Positions 1-11,992 of a stretch of 60,000 nucleotides of DNA are shown here, piece after piece; within the stretch, counting starts at the first letter, position 1; every line of letters starts with the position of its first letter. Position numbers and translations under genes: made by a program. The notes under the pieces are model-generated. The model made no database searches, was not told where the DNA came from, and saw nothing but the letters and a program-made list of their open reading frames with translations. The stretch comes from Polytrichum commune (taxonomy: Eukaryota > Streptophyta > Polytrichopsida > Polytrichales > Polytrichaceae), in the NCBI GenBank assembly GCA_950295325.1, contig OX485808.1, forward strand, positions 40,074,527 to 40,134,526, written 5' to 3'.

Positions 1-1975
1 GTCAAGGTACATTCTTTTTCAAGTACGGGAAGTGAGAGAAGCCCAGGTATGCAACTTGCATATTATACACAAAAGGTATCAACATTAAAATGGCGCAGAG
101 GACGGCGTTTTAAAAATTATATCAAATTATTCAAAAATAAAATGACCAAAAAATTGGCTGAAGACCAAATAAAATAAAATGAGATGTAGAAAAAATTGGA
201 ATGCATGTTTATTATAAAAAATCTTCAACATATATAAAATTTTAAAACACCTATTTTATAATCTAAACCTATGCATAATTTTTTAAAAATCCACATGAGT
301 AGTTGCCTCAAATTAAAATTGAAGGTTATTGATAATTTATAATTTATAATAAAAAAATATTTAAAATCTATTACACAACTTAAAAGTTGGGTGGTTTGGC
401 CTATGACACATGTATTAAATAAATAAATAATTAGGTTATTAATGCAATAATATGCTTACAAGAATATTCATATTTTATATATAATTACATTTTAATTTTT
501 TTATTAGAAGAGCTACAAGATTTTCTTACACTAAAACAAAACTATATCACTTGAGATTGGATCAAAATGCATTATAAGTTATTATAATCATAGCCATATA
601 ATACGGAAATTACTTACCCAAGCCAAGCAATTTATGTTGAAAAAAATCCTCAAAAAAATCTACATCACTTGGAAAATGGTGCAAGTGGGTGTGCAAGTGA
701 TCATTTTGAATAAGTAATTGTCAAAAATTATCTAGAAATGATAAAATTATATTAAATTGATGAATTTCTATAAAGTTATTTGATGATGACCTCAAGTGTG
801 TAATAAATTCAAGGATTATGAGGAAAAAATCAAATTCAAAATTGTTAAGGTCATGGAATTTATGTCCAAAACCAGATCTAGCCATTTGCTTTTGAGTATT
901 GATCTTTATGATAAGTTTTGAAGTTCTCATCTTGGTATTTACATTTGAGTACTTAATACAAAAATAAAAGTCAAAATAATAAAATCAACTTAAACAATAT
1001 TTATACTTTTTTTAGTCAGTTGACCAAAATGACTATGATTTTTAAAATACCGGAGCATTTTCTTGGTTCATTGTACCGTGCTTGCACGCAAGTACATGTA
1101 TACAATTTTTATTTAAAAAAATCAAACTCGTACATAAATATATATTTATGCAATACTCAATATGATGGGAGTTGCTCAATCCCGTATAATAAAGCACAAT
1201 TAGATTCTAAGTTTAGCAATATAGAGCGTAAAAGACTTGTAGAAAAATGACAGTCTTAGTTAAGAGGTCATAACACTCCATAACTTTAGCAATAATTATA
1301 GTCAAATTCTAAGCCTAAGCTGGTGCTTGAGTGGACACTTTCACAAAGACACGTGACGTTTTTAAACAATCAAGGTCCAAAGTACTCCATTTACTAGCAA
1401 CCCATATACATGTAGTATTCTATAAGCTATACCAATGTATCCTATTAGTGTCAGCTGCTCTTTGAATATACGCTTTGTTATGACATTTTAAGTTTGAGAA
1501 TACCATTCTTTACCTTTCCATGATGTGCAAGCAAGCTATTTATGTTGTATGTTCTTAGTAAAAATTTATAGTAACTTCTAACTCCAATGCTAACCCACAT
1601 CAATTCGACAAATCGGTGGAGTATGAAAGCACAAAATGGCATTGTGCATAACTTGGACGAAAGCTTTGGAAAGAGAGAATTATTGTATATGAGCGTGCTT
1701 CTCACCTGCCCAATATGAAAACTTGAGCCCTACAAGTTTGTTGGTGATTCATCTCAAATGACCTCGGATAAACTAATCCGGGGTTTTGAAACTCAATCTG
1801 GTGTCAAATCAGCTAAAAGAAGCAACCTCCGGCTCCATATTATTTAAGGGCTTTTATGTTGGATGAATGTGAGGTACACTCATATATGATAGTTCTCTCT
1901 TTGCCATCATAGATTTTGATGTTTTTGGGTGGAATACACGTTCATTTTTGTGCAGTTCTTGGGGTTCTCATAAGC
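1..1975. other. AT-rich intergenic DNA, no gene seen
   Basis: This stretch is very AT-rich with many short A and T runs. Only short open frames without codon-usage or motif support occur. I see no RNA gene, repeat array or element ends that I can define. Confidence 0.6.
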
Positions 1976-2146
1976 AATGTCCAGGGAGATCTTTGAGCGC
2001 ATCATTGGTCAAACTTTTAGTGTTCCCAAGTCCAGCCAGTTACATGTTGTGATCTTTTGGCTTTCCTGCATGAATCCAAGGCATATTCTGTATATTTTCC
2101 TAAAGTCTTGAACTTCGATGGGTTCTTTCTCAAACTCAACTTGCTC
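1976..2146 (-). mobile_element. hAT-type MITE copy, family A (degraded)
   Basis: Reverse-orientation copy of the dispersed family also seen at 2768-3200, 10787-10992 and 20488-20685. Shared words include the terminal GTCC(A/G)GGGAGA and internal segments such as TTCCCAAGTCCAGCC and GTTACATGTT. The copy is diverged and its outer end is not clear. Confidence 0.6.
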
Positions 2147-2767
2147 ATAAACCCCCAAGCCTTGAGCATTCCAGACTCACAAAGTATGGCATATCCCGAA
2201 TCGGATTTCTCTATCCAATTGGAGTCGACATACTAAAATGCATTTCATCCTACCATATAGAACATACAAATAACAAACAAATATTCCCAGTTGATTCGAA
2301 AACCTCATAAAACATGATTGACATATTCCAAAGTCATGGAACCGACCCACATAGCTGAATAATGTATTGGGGTTTTTGAAGTCAAAGTGTGTGACAATAT
2401 TAGCAACTTGTTGCAACCAACAACGTCATGTGGCCTATTGAACACTATTTGCATCGCACTCAAAACAAGGTGAAATTTGTTCACCTGTCAACTTGCAGTG
2501 GAGCAGGAATTTTAGTGAATGGCGACAATTTTGACCACTGCACCATGCACACAGGAAGAACATAACACGAGGCTAAAATTGAACTGTGATTCTAAATCTC
2601 TCAGTGATTCACACATGTGAATAATGCAACAACATTATAATACAAAGATGCTCACTGCCCAACAGTCCCACCAACTGGGATTTAATATATCTATTCGGTC
2701 ATGCCATGAACTTGTTGACAAGTGACAGAATATTCCTTCACAAGTTGACATATTCTTGTCTGTGATC

Positions 2768-3200
2768 CACTGTCCGGGGAGAACCGGTGGTTAGTTGCAT
2801 GTGAACCGGTGGAGTTTGAGAAATAACTGGTTTGTCCGAGATGACCTTAAACTACCGGATGATGGTGGAGAGATACCCAAATCTCAAGGAAGAGGTTGGC
2901 GGTTCGAATCCTGGTTGTGAAATCTCCTCTCTACTTGACGGAAAACTTGCCAGGTGGTTAACTGCCTCCTGTGCTTTGGCGTTGGCATGTCGGCCTTCTG
3001 TCTCAAAAAAAAAGAAAAAAAAGAAAAAAACTGGTTGAAGTTGGAGACTTCAGGAGAATTGCCGATCATTCTAGAGGAATCTATAGAGGAATATACCTCA
3101 AATGAATGAAAGCAAAACCGGAAGATGTGAACATGTAACCGGTTGGATTTAGAATCACAAGGATCTTGACCTACTATGCCCAAAAACTTCCCGGGCACTG
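2768..3200 (+). mobile_element. hAT-type MITE, family A, split by a SINE
   Basis: The ends form short inverted repeats (left CACTGTCCGGGGA, right end reading CAGTGCCCGGGAA on the other strand), in keeping with CAGTG-type hAT termini. The 8 bp on each side agree at 7 positions (ctgtgatc at 2760-2767, ttgtgatc at 3201-3208), the 8-bp duplication expected of hAT. The element is interrupted by the SINE at 2834-3027; without it the element is about 240 bp. It has no coding capacity. Confidence 0.7.
2834..3027 (+). mobile_element. tRNA-derived SINE, family 1, with A-rich tail
   Basis: A polymerase III B box (GGTTCGAATCC, near 2902-2912) follows a tRNA-like head, and the unit ends in an A-rich tail at 3005-3027. 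It lies inside the hAT-type MITE; the word AACTGGTT occurs just before the head and again right after the tail, an 8-bp target duplication. A second copy sits reversed at 59765-59913. SINEs move through the enzymes of LINE partners; none is visible here. Confidence 0.75.
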
Positions 3201-3209
3201 TTGTGATCA

Positions 3210-4168
3210 CACATATATATATACATATAACTATATGTATTGTTTCGATGAATAATTGTGAGAGTTGGTAGTGATGGGTGGGAACGAGGGTTAAGTTTGA
3301 GACATTGGAAGTGAAGGAGGTGAAATTATGGGTTTAGTCCCAAACCTTGAGTTTACAAGAATTAACACGAAATTGCCCAAGTTTTCTTCATGCTTAAATT
3401 ATCATACACGTAGAGTGGTGTTGGGCTATTAAAAATCAAATTTTTAAGGTTGTTCTACTCTGATGGGTGGACCAAGGTAGCCTTGCATAAGCCAATCTGG
3501 AATTTAAGACAACATGTCCCATGTGCATATCCTATTTTAGATCCTAAAAAAATTCTTAGTTTTTGAGATGGAAAGAGGAGGTCCCAAAAGTTTCACCCAA
3601 CTTTCAAAATAAGCTCCGATCACAATGTGCTAACGAGCTCTTAATATAATGTTTCCTCAAAGAATGATCAAAACCCAGGGTTTCGTCCCTCTTTGAGACA
3701 CTTTACGGATAACTCTATTATGGTGGAGAATGGATACTTGTCGCGGACTGTGTGGCATCGCGATTGACCATTGATAGACTGAAAATAAAAAGATTGGCAT
3801 ATCAACTACATTCATAAAGAAACAAATTCATTCGAGATGGGAAGACAACAACAATCCAATGGAGAGAGATAATGATCCCATAAGAGCGTACTTCTTGTTC
3901 ATCCAACATAAAACACCCGAAATAGTATGTAGCTCAAAAATTGATGATTTAAGTTGAATGTGACACTGGAATTAACTTCAAAGACCCCAAGATTAGCCTA
4001 CTCCAATTCATTTGAGATGAATCGGCAACAATCCTATATATAGGGGTCAAGTTTTGATGTTGGATGGGTGAGAGGTACGTTCGTATGCAATACTTTGCTC
4101 ACCCAATTTATTGAAAGGAGTTTGACAAGATCAGAGCTAATTTTACACGGATTGAGGGAAACCGTGAT
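3210..4168. other. intergenic, nothing recognised
   Basis: AT-rich sequence with no coding support, RNA gene or defined repeat. Confidence 0.5.
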
Positions 4169-4171
4169 TAA

Positions 4172-4710
4172 GGGGCGGTTTACACTATGGACCATGAAAT
4201 CGTCCCACGGCCGTCTAAGCGATGTGATTGGACGTTGAAGTCGTCCCGGGACGACTTGGGTTTACACCAAGGAAAAAATGGCAGAGTGACCACGGAGGTT
4301 GAGGTCCACAATTTTTTTTTATTTTAAGCCTACTCTATCCACTGCCATGGTCCAACGGGTTTTCCGTTGGGACAAGCAAAAGAGGTGGTCCGGGAAAAAT
4401 AGCAAGGGCCCATGTCAGAAAAATGCCGTTTTAATGAATTTTTTTAATGAATTTTTTCCCCGACTTAATTAAACTTGACTTTTTCCAAAAACTTCCTTTT
4501 TTTTATTATTAAAAAAAGCAGCACCTCCACTTTTTGGTGCATGGTCATTCTTCATGGTCCACATTCGGTTTACACCTAGTGAAGGGCCCATGAACCATGA
4601 AAACTAATATTTTAGTAACTCGGACCATGGAAGTCGTCCCATGAAGTCGTCCCACGCAAAATAGGCCTCTTACGTGGGACGACTTCATGGTCCATAGTGT
4701 AAACCGCCCC
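4172..4710. mobile_element. PIF/Harbinger-type MITE (539 bp, TAA duplication)
   Basis: Terminal inverted repeats of about 38 bp begin GGGGCGGTTTACACTATGG and differ at only about one position between the two ends. TAA lies directly outside both ends (4169-4171 and 4711-4713), the 3-bp duplication typical of PIF/Harbinger. Pieces of the TIR (GGTTTACACC) recur inside, near 4260 and 4568, so the interior carries degraded nested ends. There is no transposase. A decayed transposase of the same superfamily lies at 57.7-58.8 kb. Confidence 0.85.
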
Positions 4711-5071
4711 TAAGGAACCGTGAGGAACTGTGTTCTCGATTGTTCGACTGCAGTCTATGATCAACTTGGAAATTGGAATAATCTGCACATTCAATTTCTT
4801 GTTAGGGCTTGAATTGAGAATTCATAGAGGTTGCACATTGATAGAGAGTCATTTTCTGCAAGGAAAGTTATACATTGATGGGCCCAGATTGACTTTAGTT
4901 ATGCTGATCCAACTATTTTCTGAGTAACTGTGATGTCAAAATAATTGACTGGCCGATAGATAGATGTGTGTTAACTTTGGCTCCATGTTGAAGCAAGCGT
5001 GAATGAAGAGACTCTTTCCTCGAGGGCTACTTTCCCTCTTCAGGGCTGGGCTCTATTGGTGAGTAGAGGCC

Positions 5072-5442
5072 AGGCACCACGGGCCTTGGCTTGGTGGTTA
5101 GGGCTCATGGCCCCCAATGAGGAGGTTGTGGGTTCTATTCCCCATGCCGGCGTGGTGCTCACCACCTTAGTCCACCCAACTATGGTGGGGGGTCCTTGGA
5201 CCTTGTTGTATGGGTACCTCAAAGCCCTTTGGGGGGATACCATGTCCGGCATCTTCAAGGCACTAGTGGCTAGCTAGGAACTAGTATAGTGTGTCACTAT
5301 AGTGCCCATCCTCGAAAGGGGAGAGTAGTATTGCCCCAATGTCCCCTTGTCCGGTGGGCATCGGGTCATTGACATTACGAACGGACACTTTATTCACGCC
5401 GGCCCCTTGCTAAAAAGGGACCGGAGTTTCTATCTATCTATA
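5072..5442 (+). mobile_element. tRNA-derived SINE, family 2, 12-bp target duplication
   Basis: The head carries an A-box-like stretch (TGGCTTGGTGGTTAG) and, about 40 bp later, a B-box-like stretch (GGTTCTATTCCC). The body runs to a short TCTA-repeat tail at 5429-5441. The 12-mer TGAGTAGAGGCC stands immediately before (5060-5071) and after (5443-5454) the unit, an exact target duplication, so the insertion is fairly young. The body does not resemble SINE family 1. Confidence 0.85.
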
Positions 5443-5454
5443 TGAGTAGAGGCC

Positions 5455-7240
5455 CCTTTTTTGGGTGGCGACATGGGCGTGTTGTGCCCCTATTCTTTTA
5501 GGTGGTTTTGTTGTGTGTTGTGTGTCTTTGAGTGTGTGACTTTGTGACTTTGGTTTGGTTGTAGGGTTTTGTAGCTATGATTGTCCAAGTCTTCTGTCAA
5601 GGTCCTTAAGTGACATTTCTTCATGTGGGGAGATGGTTGTTGCGGGGGTCTATTTTTGGCTTCAAGTTGTTGTTTGTTGGTGATGATGGTGGACAATGAT
5701 TGGAGGGCAGTAGTGCATAGTTGTGTTTGGAATTTGCCGATTTTGTGGGGAGGGAGTTTGAAGTTAGATTCAAAAAAGGTTTTGTTTATTGTGGGAGTGA
5801 ATGCCTCTTTATCCTGCGGATGATTATTGTAAGTGGGTGTGTCTTCCAACCCCGGGCTTTTGTGACTTGTAGTAGTGATTGATATTTGGTTAGTTAGTTT
5901 TTTTTTTTTTTTTTGTGTGTGTGTGTGTGTGTGGCGGTTTCATGGAATTTGTTGTGATAATATGTAAGTTTTATGAAGTGTAGGGAGAGGTTGGGGTTGG
6001 ATCACTAGTAGACATGTTTTATGCATACACAAAATCTAGCTGGGTTAACATGTTCTAGGTGAAAGTTTGAGAGTTTGCAACTAAAAGTGGGCATGACATA
6101 ACTTGTATGCTATTTGAAATTCTTGTCACTACAAACAAAATAATGTTTTTGGGTAAAGACTATGATCTAAGTCTATGAAGGAAAACCTGACTCTATATAT
6201 AGCTATTGTACCTTGGTTTTCAACAATGACACTTTCATGTAGCCTTGTAAAAACAATGAATTTATTGAAGTTTAATTTCAATTTTTGTTTGAATTGTGCT
6301 ATCAAATGTCACCAGTGGAGCCAAATCCTTCTTCCGACATATTGATTCAATTGTTGTCCACTCAAAATGAATTACTTTTGAATTTTGAATTATCACCCAG
6401 AACTAGTTGCACCCCTCTTTAGTGAGGGCTTCATTATTACGATTTTTTCTCACTAATTTAGTTGTCTTGATTTGATATGGTGTACATTATATGAAAACGC
6501 CACAACATTTTACAAAATAGAAAAATTGGTGTAGTGTGCAAGACATCACATTGCAAAGATTAATACATACTTAAACATATATCATTGGAAAAGTTTCAAA
6601 AATATTGTTCATTAAGAGAGTGGTGGAAAAACTATGTGCAAGGAGTTTCAAGATCTTTTAAGGTCGAGAGCTATTTTTACACACATTGCTCACTTTGACA
6701 AATGTTAGATGAAGCTCCATGCAATGACGCATGCGGAAAGCCCACAATTTTTGCATAACAAGTTAATAAATCAATTTATTCACAAAAGACCTTCAATTTA
6801 AGTAGTCCACCCTAATTTGAAAGAGTGTAGCTCTTGTGTCTAGTTGGACGTTGTACATGAATTGCATCTAATGTAGGAGAGCAGTGATTTTGTTTGCAAA
6901 CTCAGATTTTGAACTTAAATGTAGTTTCTTTGCTCATGAGCATGTGAAGCATGATGAAAGTCTTGTAAATTACATGTACAACTAAGAAGGTACAATTCAG
7001 AAACAATCGTAAGACAATTTGCCAACTCTACAAGATAGCTCATGTCACGATTGAACATTGAGGACAAATGTTGCAGTGGGAACTCCATCCTCTCTGCCCA
7101 CAATTTCTTTGGGGTGTTGTCTCATGCAACCTTGCAATCTCACTACCTTATTGGTGTTCATCTTCTACCAGTTTATTTTTTGATATAGAAAATCCAAATA
7201 GGTGTGATCAATTTTGAAGATTTCATGCAAGGACCTTAGC
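5455..7240. other. intergenic with a T-run and GT microsatellite
   Basis: A T-run followed by about nine GT units lies near 5897-5932. The rest is AT-rich with no coding or RNA gene support. Confidence 0.5.
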
Positions 7241-9360
7241 AGTGATTGTCTTTGGGTGGGATAGGGCATGGTGGTTATTTGGTCCTTGCAAACCCTATTG
7301 ACTCCACTATGTAGGGTTTGCATAGCATGTTGCAAGCCCTAAGAAAATCAAAGTAGAGAGAGATGGGGTCCCATCTGCAACACTCTATGTGCCTAATTAA
7401 TTAAGCTTGCTAATCTCATTACATCCCTATTGTTTGCCTTCTACATATTCATTGATTATTGTAAAAATCCCAAATTTGTGTGCTCAATCCTTGAGGTACC
7501 CTACAAGAGCCTTAACGAGGCAAGTTTAGCAGGGCATGGTGGTTGTTCAAGCTTTTGCAAAGCCTATCAGCTCCTCTCCTTTAGGTTTGCTAATAGTTTG
7601 CAAGCCCCAAGAGGATAAGGGCAGAGAGAGGTGGGATCCCCTCTGCAACACTCTACGCGCATAATCAAGCATGCTCACTAATCTCATTTACTCCAAACCG
7701 CTTACCTTAATTTTTTTTATCTTTGTTTCTTAAATCATGAAAACTTAAGCATGTGTGATCAACTTTTAAAAATCATTGCATGAACATTTAGGGCATGGTC
7801 TTTGCAACATGACAAGTGTTTGATGTTTGCAAATCCTTAGATTGCTATGCTTGTAAAGGGTTTTGCAAGATAGGTCTCAAGGCCCAAGTCAATAGTTTCA
7901 AATATGTGGGGTAGGATTCCATCCAAGAACCTTAACAAAGACCGCTTTTTAGTACAATATCATGATACTTGTTCAACCTTTGCGAATTTTTTTGGCTGAG
8001 CCTCTGCTTCTTAGGGTTTCTTACAATAGGTTGCAACCCCCAAAATGACAGGGACGTAGAGAGGTGGGGTCCCCTTTGTAACACTTTACCCATATCATCA
8101 AGCAAGTTCTCTAATCTCATTTACTTGAAACTGCTCACATTGTACTTGTTTGTTTTTGTTGAAATCACGGAAACCTAAACATGTGTGATGAAGTCTTCAA
8201 ATTCTTTGCAATGGCCTTCAAGAAGATGTCATACGCAACATGGCAAATGTTTGGCCTCTACAAACCCTATTGGCTCCACTCTGTGCAAATTTCCAAGATA
8301 AGTCACAAGCTCCAAGAGAAAATTCCCAAATATGTGTGGTAAACCTTTATGATTCCAATGTGCAAAAACCTTTAAAACAAGGACAACATCTAGCATGACA
8401 TGATGGTTGTTTGGCCTTTGCAAAATGTATTGGATCTACTCCTTAGGGCTTTTATAGTAGGTTGCATGGCCCAAAAGAATAGGTTCAAAGAGAGGTGGGG
8501 TCCCCTCTGCAACACTCTACCTGCATAATCAAATATCCTTGGTAATATGATGTACATGAAATTGGTCACGTTGTAACTTCATTTTCTTTCAAAATAATGA
8601 AAACCTAAACATGTGTGATCCACCCTTAAAGGTCCTTGCGCAAACCTTAAAGTGGGCTCCTACAGAATGTGGCAAGTGTTTGCGATTGCAAACCCTTTTC
8701 AACTTTCCTCCGTAGAGTAGATTGCAAACTCCAAGAGAAAATTCCCAAATATGTGTGGTAAACCCTTAAAATTCCCAATAAGAACCTTAAGGAGGACAAA
8801 CTTCTAATGTGCTCCTTTGCATGGCAGTTGTTCAACCTTTGCAAAACATATTGGCTAAGCTCCTTAGGGTTTGCATAATAGGTTGCAAGCCTCAAGAGAA
8901 TTAGGTAGATGGGTCTTAAATGGTTCTTTTTTCAAGTAACCCACAATGACTTCTCCTAGGATGTGAAAGATCTGATTAAGTACAACATGGTTAGCAAATT
9001 ACAATATGTTGTAGCTGCTATTCTCATTATTTTAGGAGCTCATATATATATATATATATATATTTTGTTCTCAAATTGAAGATTATCATGCCCATTAAAT
9101 GGTCATATAGGTCCCCCAATAATGTTGATTATTGAGCCTAAAATGGTTATCATATATTGAGCACTTAATTAGTCCAGTCCCTTTTGAGCAAATGTCCTTC
9201 TTGGAGCCACACCGAACCACATATCACTCAAATACAGGTGTCATTTAAAAATAATAATTCAAATAAAGGTTGTCTACCTTAGGGGCAGAGAGAGGTGAGA
9301 TCCCCTCTGCAACGTGGCAAGTGTTTGTCGTTTGCAAACGCAATTGGCTCTGCCCACCTA
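7241..9360. repeat. degraded tandem array, unit about 431 bp
   Basis: The landmark GTGGGGTCCCCTCTGCAACAC, or close variants, recurs near 7364, 7632, 8063, 8494 and 9298. Spacing is 431 bp between the third and fourth copies and nearly that between the second and third; the first gap is short (268 bp, a deletion). The last gap returns to about 425 bp once the MITE at 8904-9278 is removed. Each unit also holds two related half-units with GTTGCAAGCCCC-AAGAG words. No gene lies within it. Confidence 0.75.
8904..9278 (+). mobile_element. MITE family B, copy 1 (TTA duplication)
   Basis: The element begins GGTAGATGGGT and ends GTCTACC, with TTA directly outside both ends (8901-8903 and 9279-9281). 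The flanks rejoin to the normal repeat unit of the surrounding array, so this is a datable insertion. A similar copy is at 11620-11992, and more distant relatives at 23590-23968 and 35117-35493 share the internal word GTCCAATCTC. PIF/Harbinger-type is the best guess from the 3-bp duplication. Confidence 0.7.
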
Positions 9361-10786
9361 GTCAAGTAGGCTCACTAATTTTCTGAGCTCAATTCCTTAC
9401 GTATGACTCGAAATAGAATGGACAACACATTGATGATGAAAAGAATCGATGTTTTGGGCCACAATATGCACATGATCCGTCTAGTATCTGAATTGGATTG
9501 CAGTTGGGATTGTCGATTCGAAGCACTGCAGTGTTGGATTAGGAGTGTCAGAGGCTCCAACCCATTACTTCGGAGAGGTCGTGCAGCTGGAGGAATATTT
9601 CATGGTTCAATTTCCGGAAGATTTATGACAATCAATCAGGCCATGCATGCTCAAACCATTCATCGTGTGACATCTCATTTTTTCTAAGAATTATCTTTCA
9701 ATTCTTACAGTATCTCAGACTCTTTGTTCTTGTCCGGTGACGAAAACAAAGAAACAACTGAATTTTGGGTGAAACGCGACTTTCGTAACTCACCTTGAAA
9801 ATATTCAAGACGAGTGTTTATGCATTCTGATTATAAAATCTACAGTCACATTAAACTAGTTCGGAATAAGCAATCTGAGCATTATTTGCTGTCACAGCTG
9901 ATGTGGTTGCCGGGGACATAATGCTTGTGAACAACCCCCTTGCTCCCGTAGAAATCATCTCCAATTTTTGAACCCATTGAAAACTTTAATTTTGGCTACA
10001 TGCCCTGTTGAGATCTCATTTTTGAATCGATCTTATTGCTAAAATCAGAAGAATCAAGCCATAGACTCAATATTCGTTTGCCGGTTGTTTAACATACCAC
10101 ATTGATTGATGAAAGAGGGCTTGTGTCAAACGTGGGCATTGGGTCATCCTAATCACGCTGGTAGCTTTTTGAAGGTCTTCTCAGACACCACTAACTTTGC
10201 TACTGCGTATAATATACATATAGAGAGATTCTCTTCTCTTCAATTGAACTCTTCCAGCTGAATGTTCTTTGTCTGCCTGGCATATAGATTACGTTGACTA
10301 CAACTAGTTAGAAAATTTAGTGATGTTATTCATATAAGAAACTTTGTCAGCACAAACTTACAAGACATTGATCGACCCTGGAGTCTACCTTACTTAATTC
10401 CATTGTACACTTGTCTCTGAAGTGAAAGACTTCTGCAGAGCAATTAGCTGGGAATGTTCACTTTCAGAGCATGTTGGCGGACAGGGGATCATGTGGAGTA
10501 AGTATGCATGTCAGCATGTTGCAGGAGCTTGACAACTAGTTAATTATTGGTGTGAATTATTGGAAGTGTCTTAATAGTATTCTATGCACATTGCCAGGGC
10601 ATCTCTGGATTCCGATCAACTGTTAGTTTTGATTTGCAAGTCATGACCTCGTAAGGACGATTATACGATGTGATGTGATGTCCGTGCATAACTTCTGGTT
10701 GCAAGCTTCTGGAAAGCAAATTGCAAAATTTGAAACTCCTTCTCGCAACTGCATAATCTACAGACAGCCAGATCTGACCACTAGTT
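9361..10786. other. intergenic, nothing recognised
   Basis: Mixed-composition DNA without motif-bearing frames, RNA genes or defined element ends. Confidence 0.5.
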
Positions 10787-10992
10787 ACAGATGGGCCGGT
10801 CGAGTTTGAGAAATGACCTGTTCAAGTTTCAAAACTTTAGGCAAATTGTCGATCATTTAATGGAAACTATAATAGATTATATCTAAAATTTAAAAAGAGA
10901 ACTGAATGATATCAACATGTAATCAGTTGGACTTAGAAACACCTGGATCTCGACCAATTGCGCCCAAAATCTCCCCGAGCAGTGGTGGAGAT
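10787..10992 (+). mobile_element. hAT-type MITE copy, family A
   Basis: Forward copy of the family at 2768-3200, sharing GAGTTTGAGAAATGACC, TGTAATC(A/C)AGTTGGA and the end CCCAAAATCTCCCCG. It has no SINE insertion, so it shows the uninterrupted layout of the family. Confidence 0.6.
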
Positions 10993-11619
10993 TTATGCCA
11001 AGTCAAATCTGGATCTCAAGGGATGGGGCTATGGTGGGAAAGGTTGTAATATCGGGAGCAAATATCTTCAGGGCTAGGGAGTTCAGTATGCACATTTATT
11101 TTTGGAATGGAAGTAAATGCTCGTATCTGGGAGGTGGAGGAGGATCAAGAGCCTGAAATTTTCCCAACTTTTGGGAGCTTGTCTGGCCTGTTGAAATCAA
11201 TTGGGTTTTTGGAGGGCCTTTTTCTCAAGTGAATAAAACTATTGTAGAGCTCAACGAGCATTATTGTTGTGTTTTGGAATCAGACGTACACCCTGGAGTT
11301 CCTTAGGTTGTACATGTGGTCATGGTATTATTGAAAATGGAATATCACACGTGGAGCAGGATTTATCCAAGTTGGCCATCAGACTGGTCAAGATTTCCAA
11401 GGACCTGTCCATAATCTTTTTTGTGTAGAGAAATTCATTAATCTCACTGAGCCTGCCATGGCCAAGATATGTTACAGTCTGCTCTTCTTGCGTAGAAGAG
11501 CCATTTTCAGGACTGAGAATGGTATTGTAGTAACCCTAATTATTGAACAGTTTGTCATTACTGTTCAGGAGCAGCGGTTGACAGCAATCTGGAACTTCAT
11601 GAACAAGATGACTCACTAA

Positions 11620-11992
11620 GGTAGATGGGTCTCAAATGGTTACTCTTTCCAAATAGTCCAATTCTCCCTGGACATGAAACATGCGATTAGTACGAAATGG
11701 TTAGCAAATCCAAATCAAGGCTGTAGCCGCTTTCCTGATGAGTTTTGGAGCTGATATGAGTATCTTATGCATTATCAAAGTGAAAATTCTCACGCTCATC
11801 AAGCGGACATATAGATTACCCACAATTATGTTGACAATTGAGCCTAGAATGGTCGTCATATTTTGAGCAGAGTCCAATCTCTTTTGAACACGTCTTTTTG
11901 GCATCTGTTGTTGGAGCCACACCTAGCCAAATTACCCACTTAAATACAGGTCTCTGATTAAGAGAAGTAACCAAATTTGGCACGTCTACCTT
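11620..11992 (+). mobile_element. MITE family B, copy 2
   Basis: Collinear with copy 1: starts TAAGGTAGATGGGT, ends GTCTACCTTA, so the outer 9 bp form an inverted repeat. Shared internal landmarks are GGTTAGCAAAT, TTGAGCCTA and TTGGAGCCACACC. No coding capacity. Confidence 0.7.

Noticed and set aside
5374-5389. ATTACGAACGGAC as an outlying palindrome copy
   Set aside because: Only a half-site inside SINE family 2; the other arm is missing.
5490-5849. 119-codon minus-strand frame rich in Gln, Asn and Thr
   Set aside because: It arises from G/T-rich low-complexity DNA after the SINE; no supporting motif.
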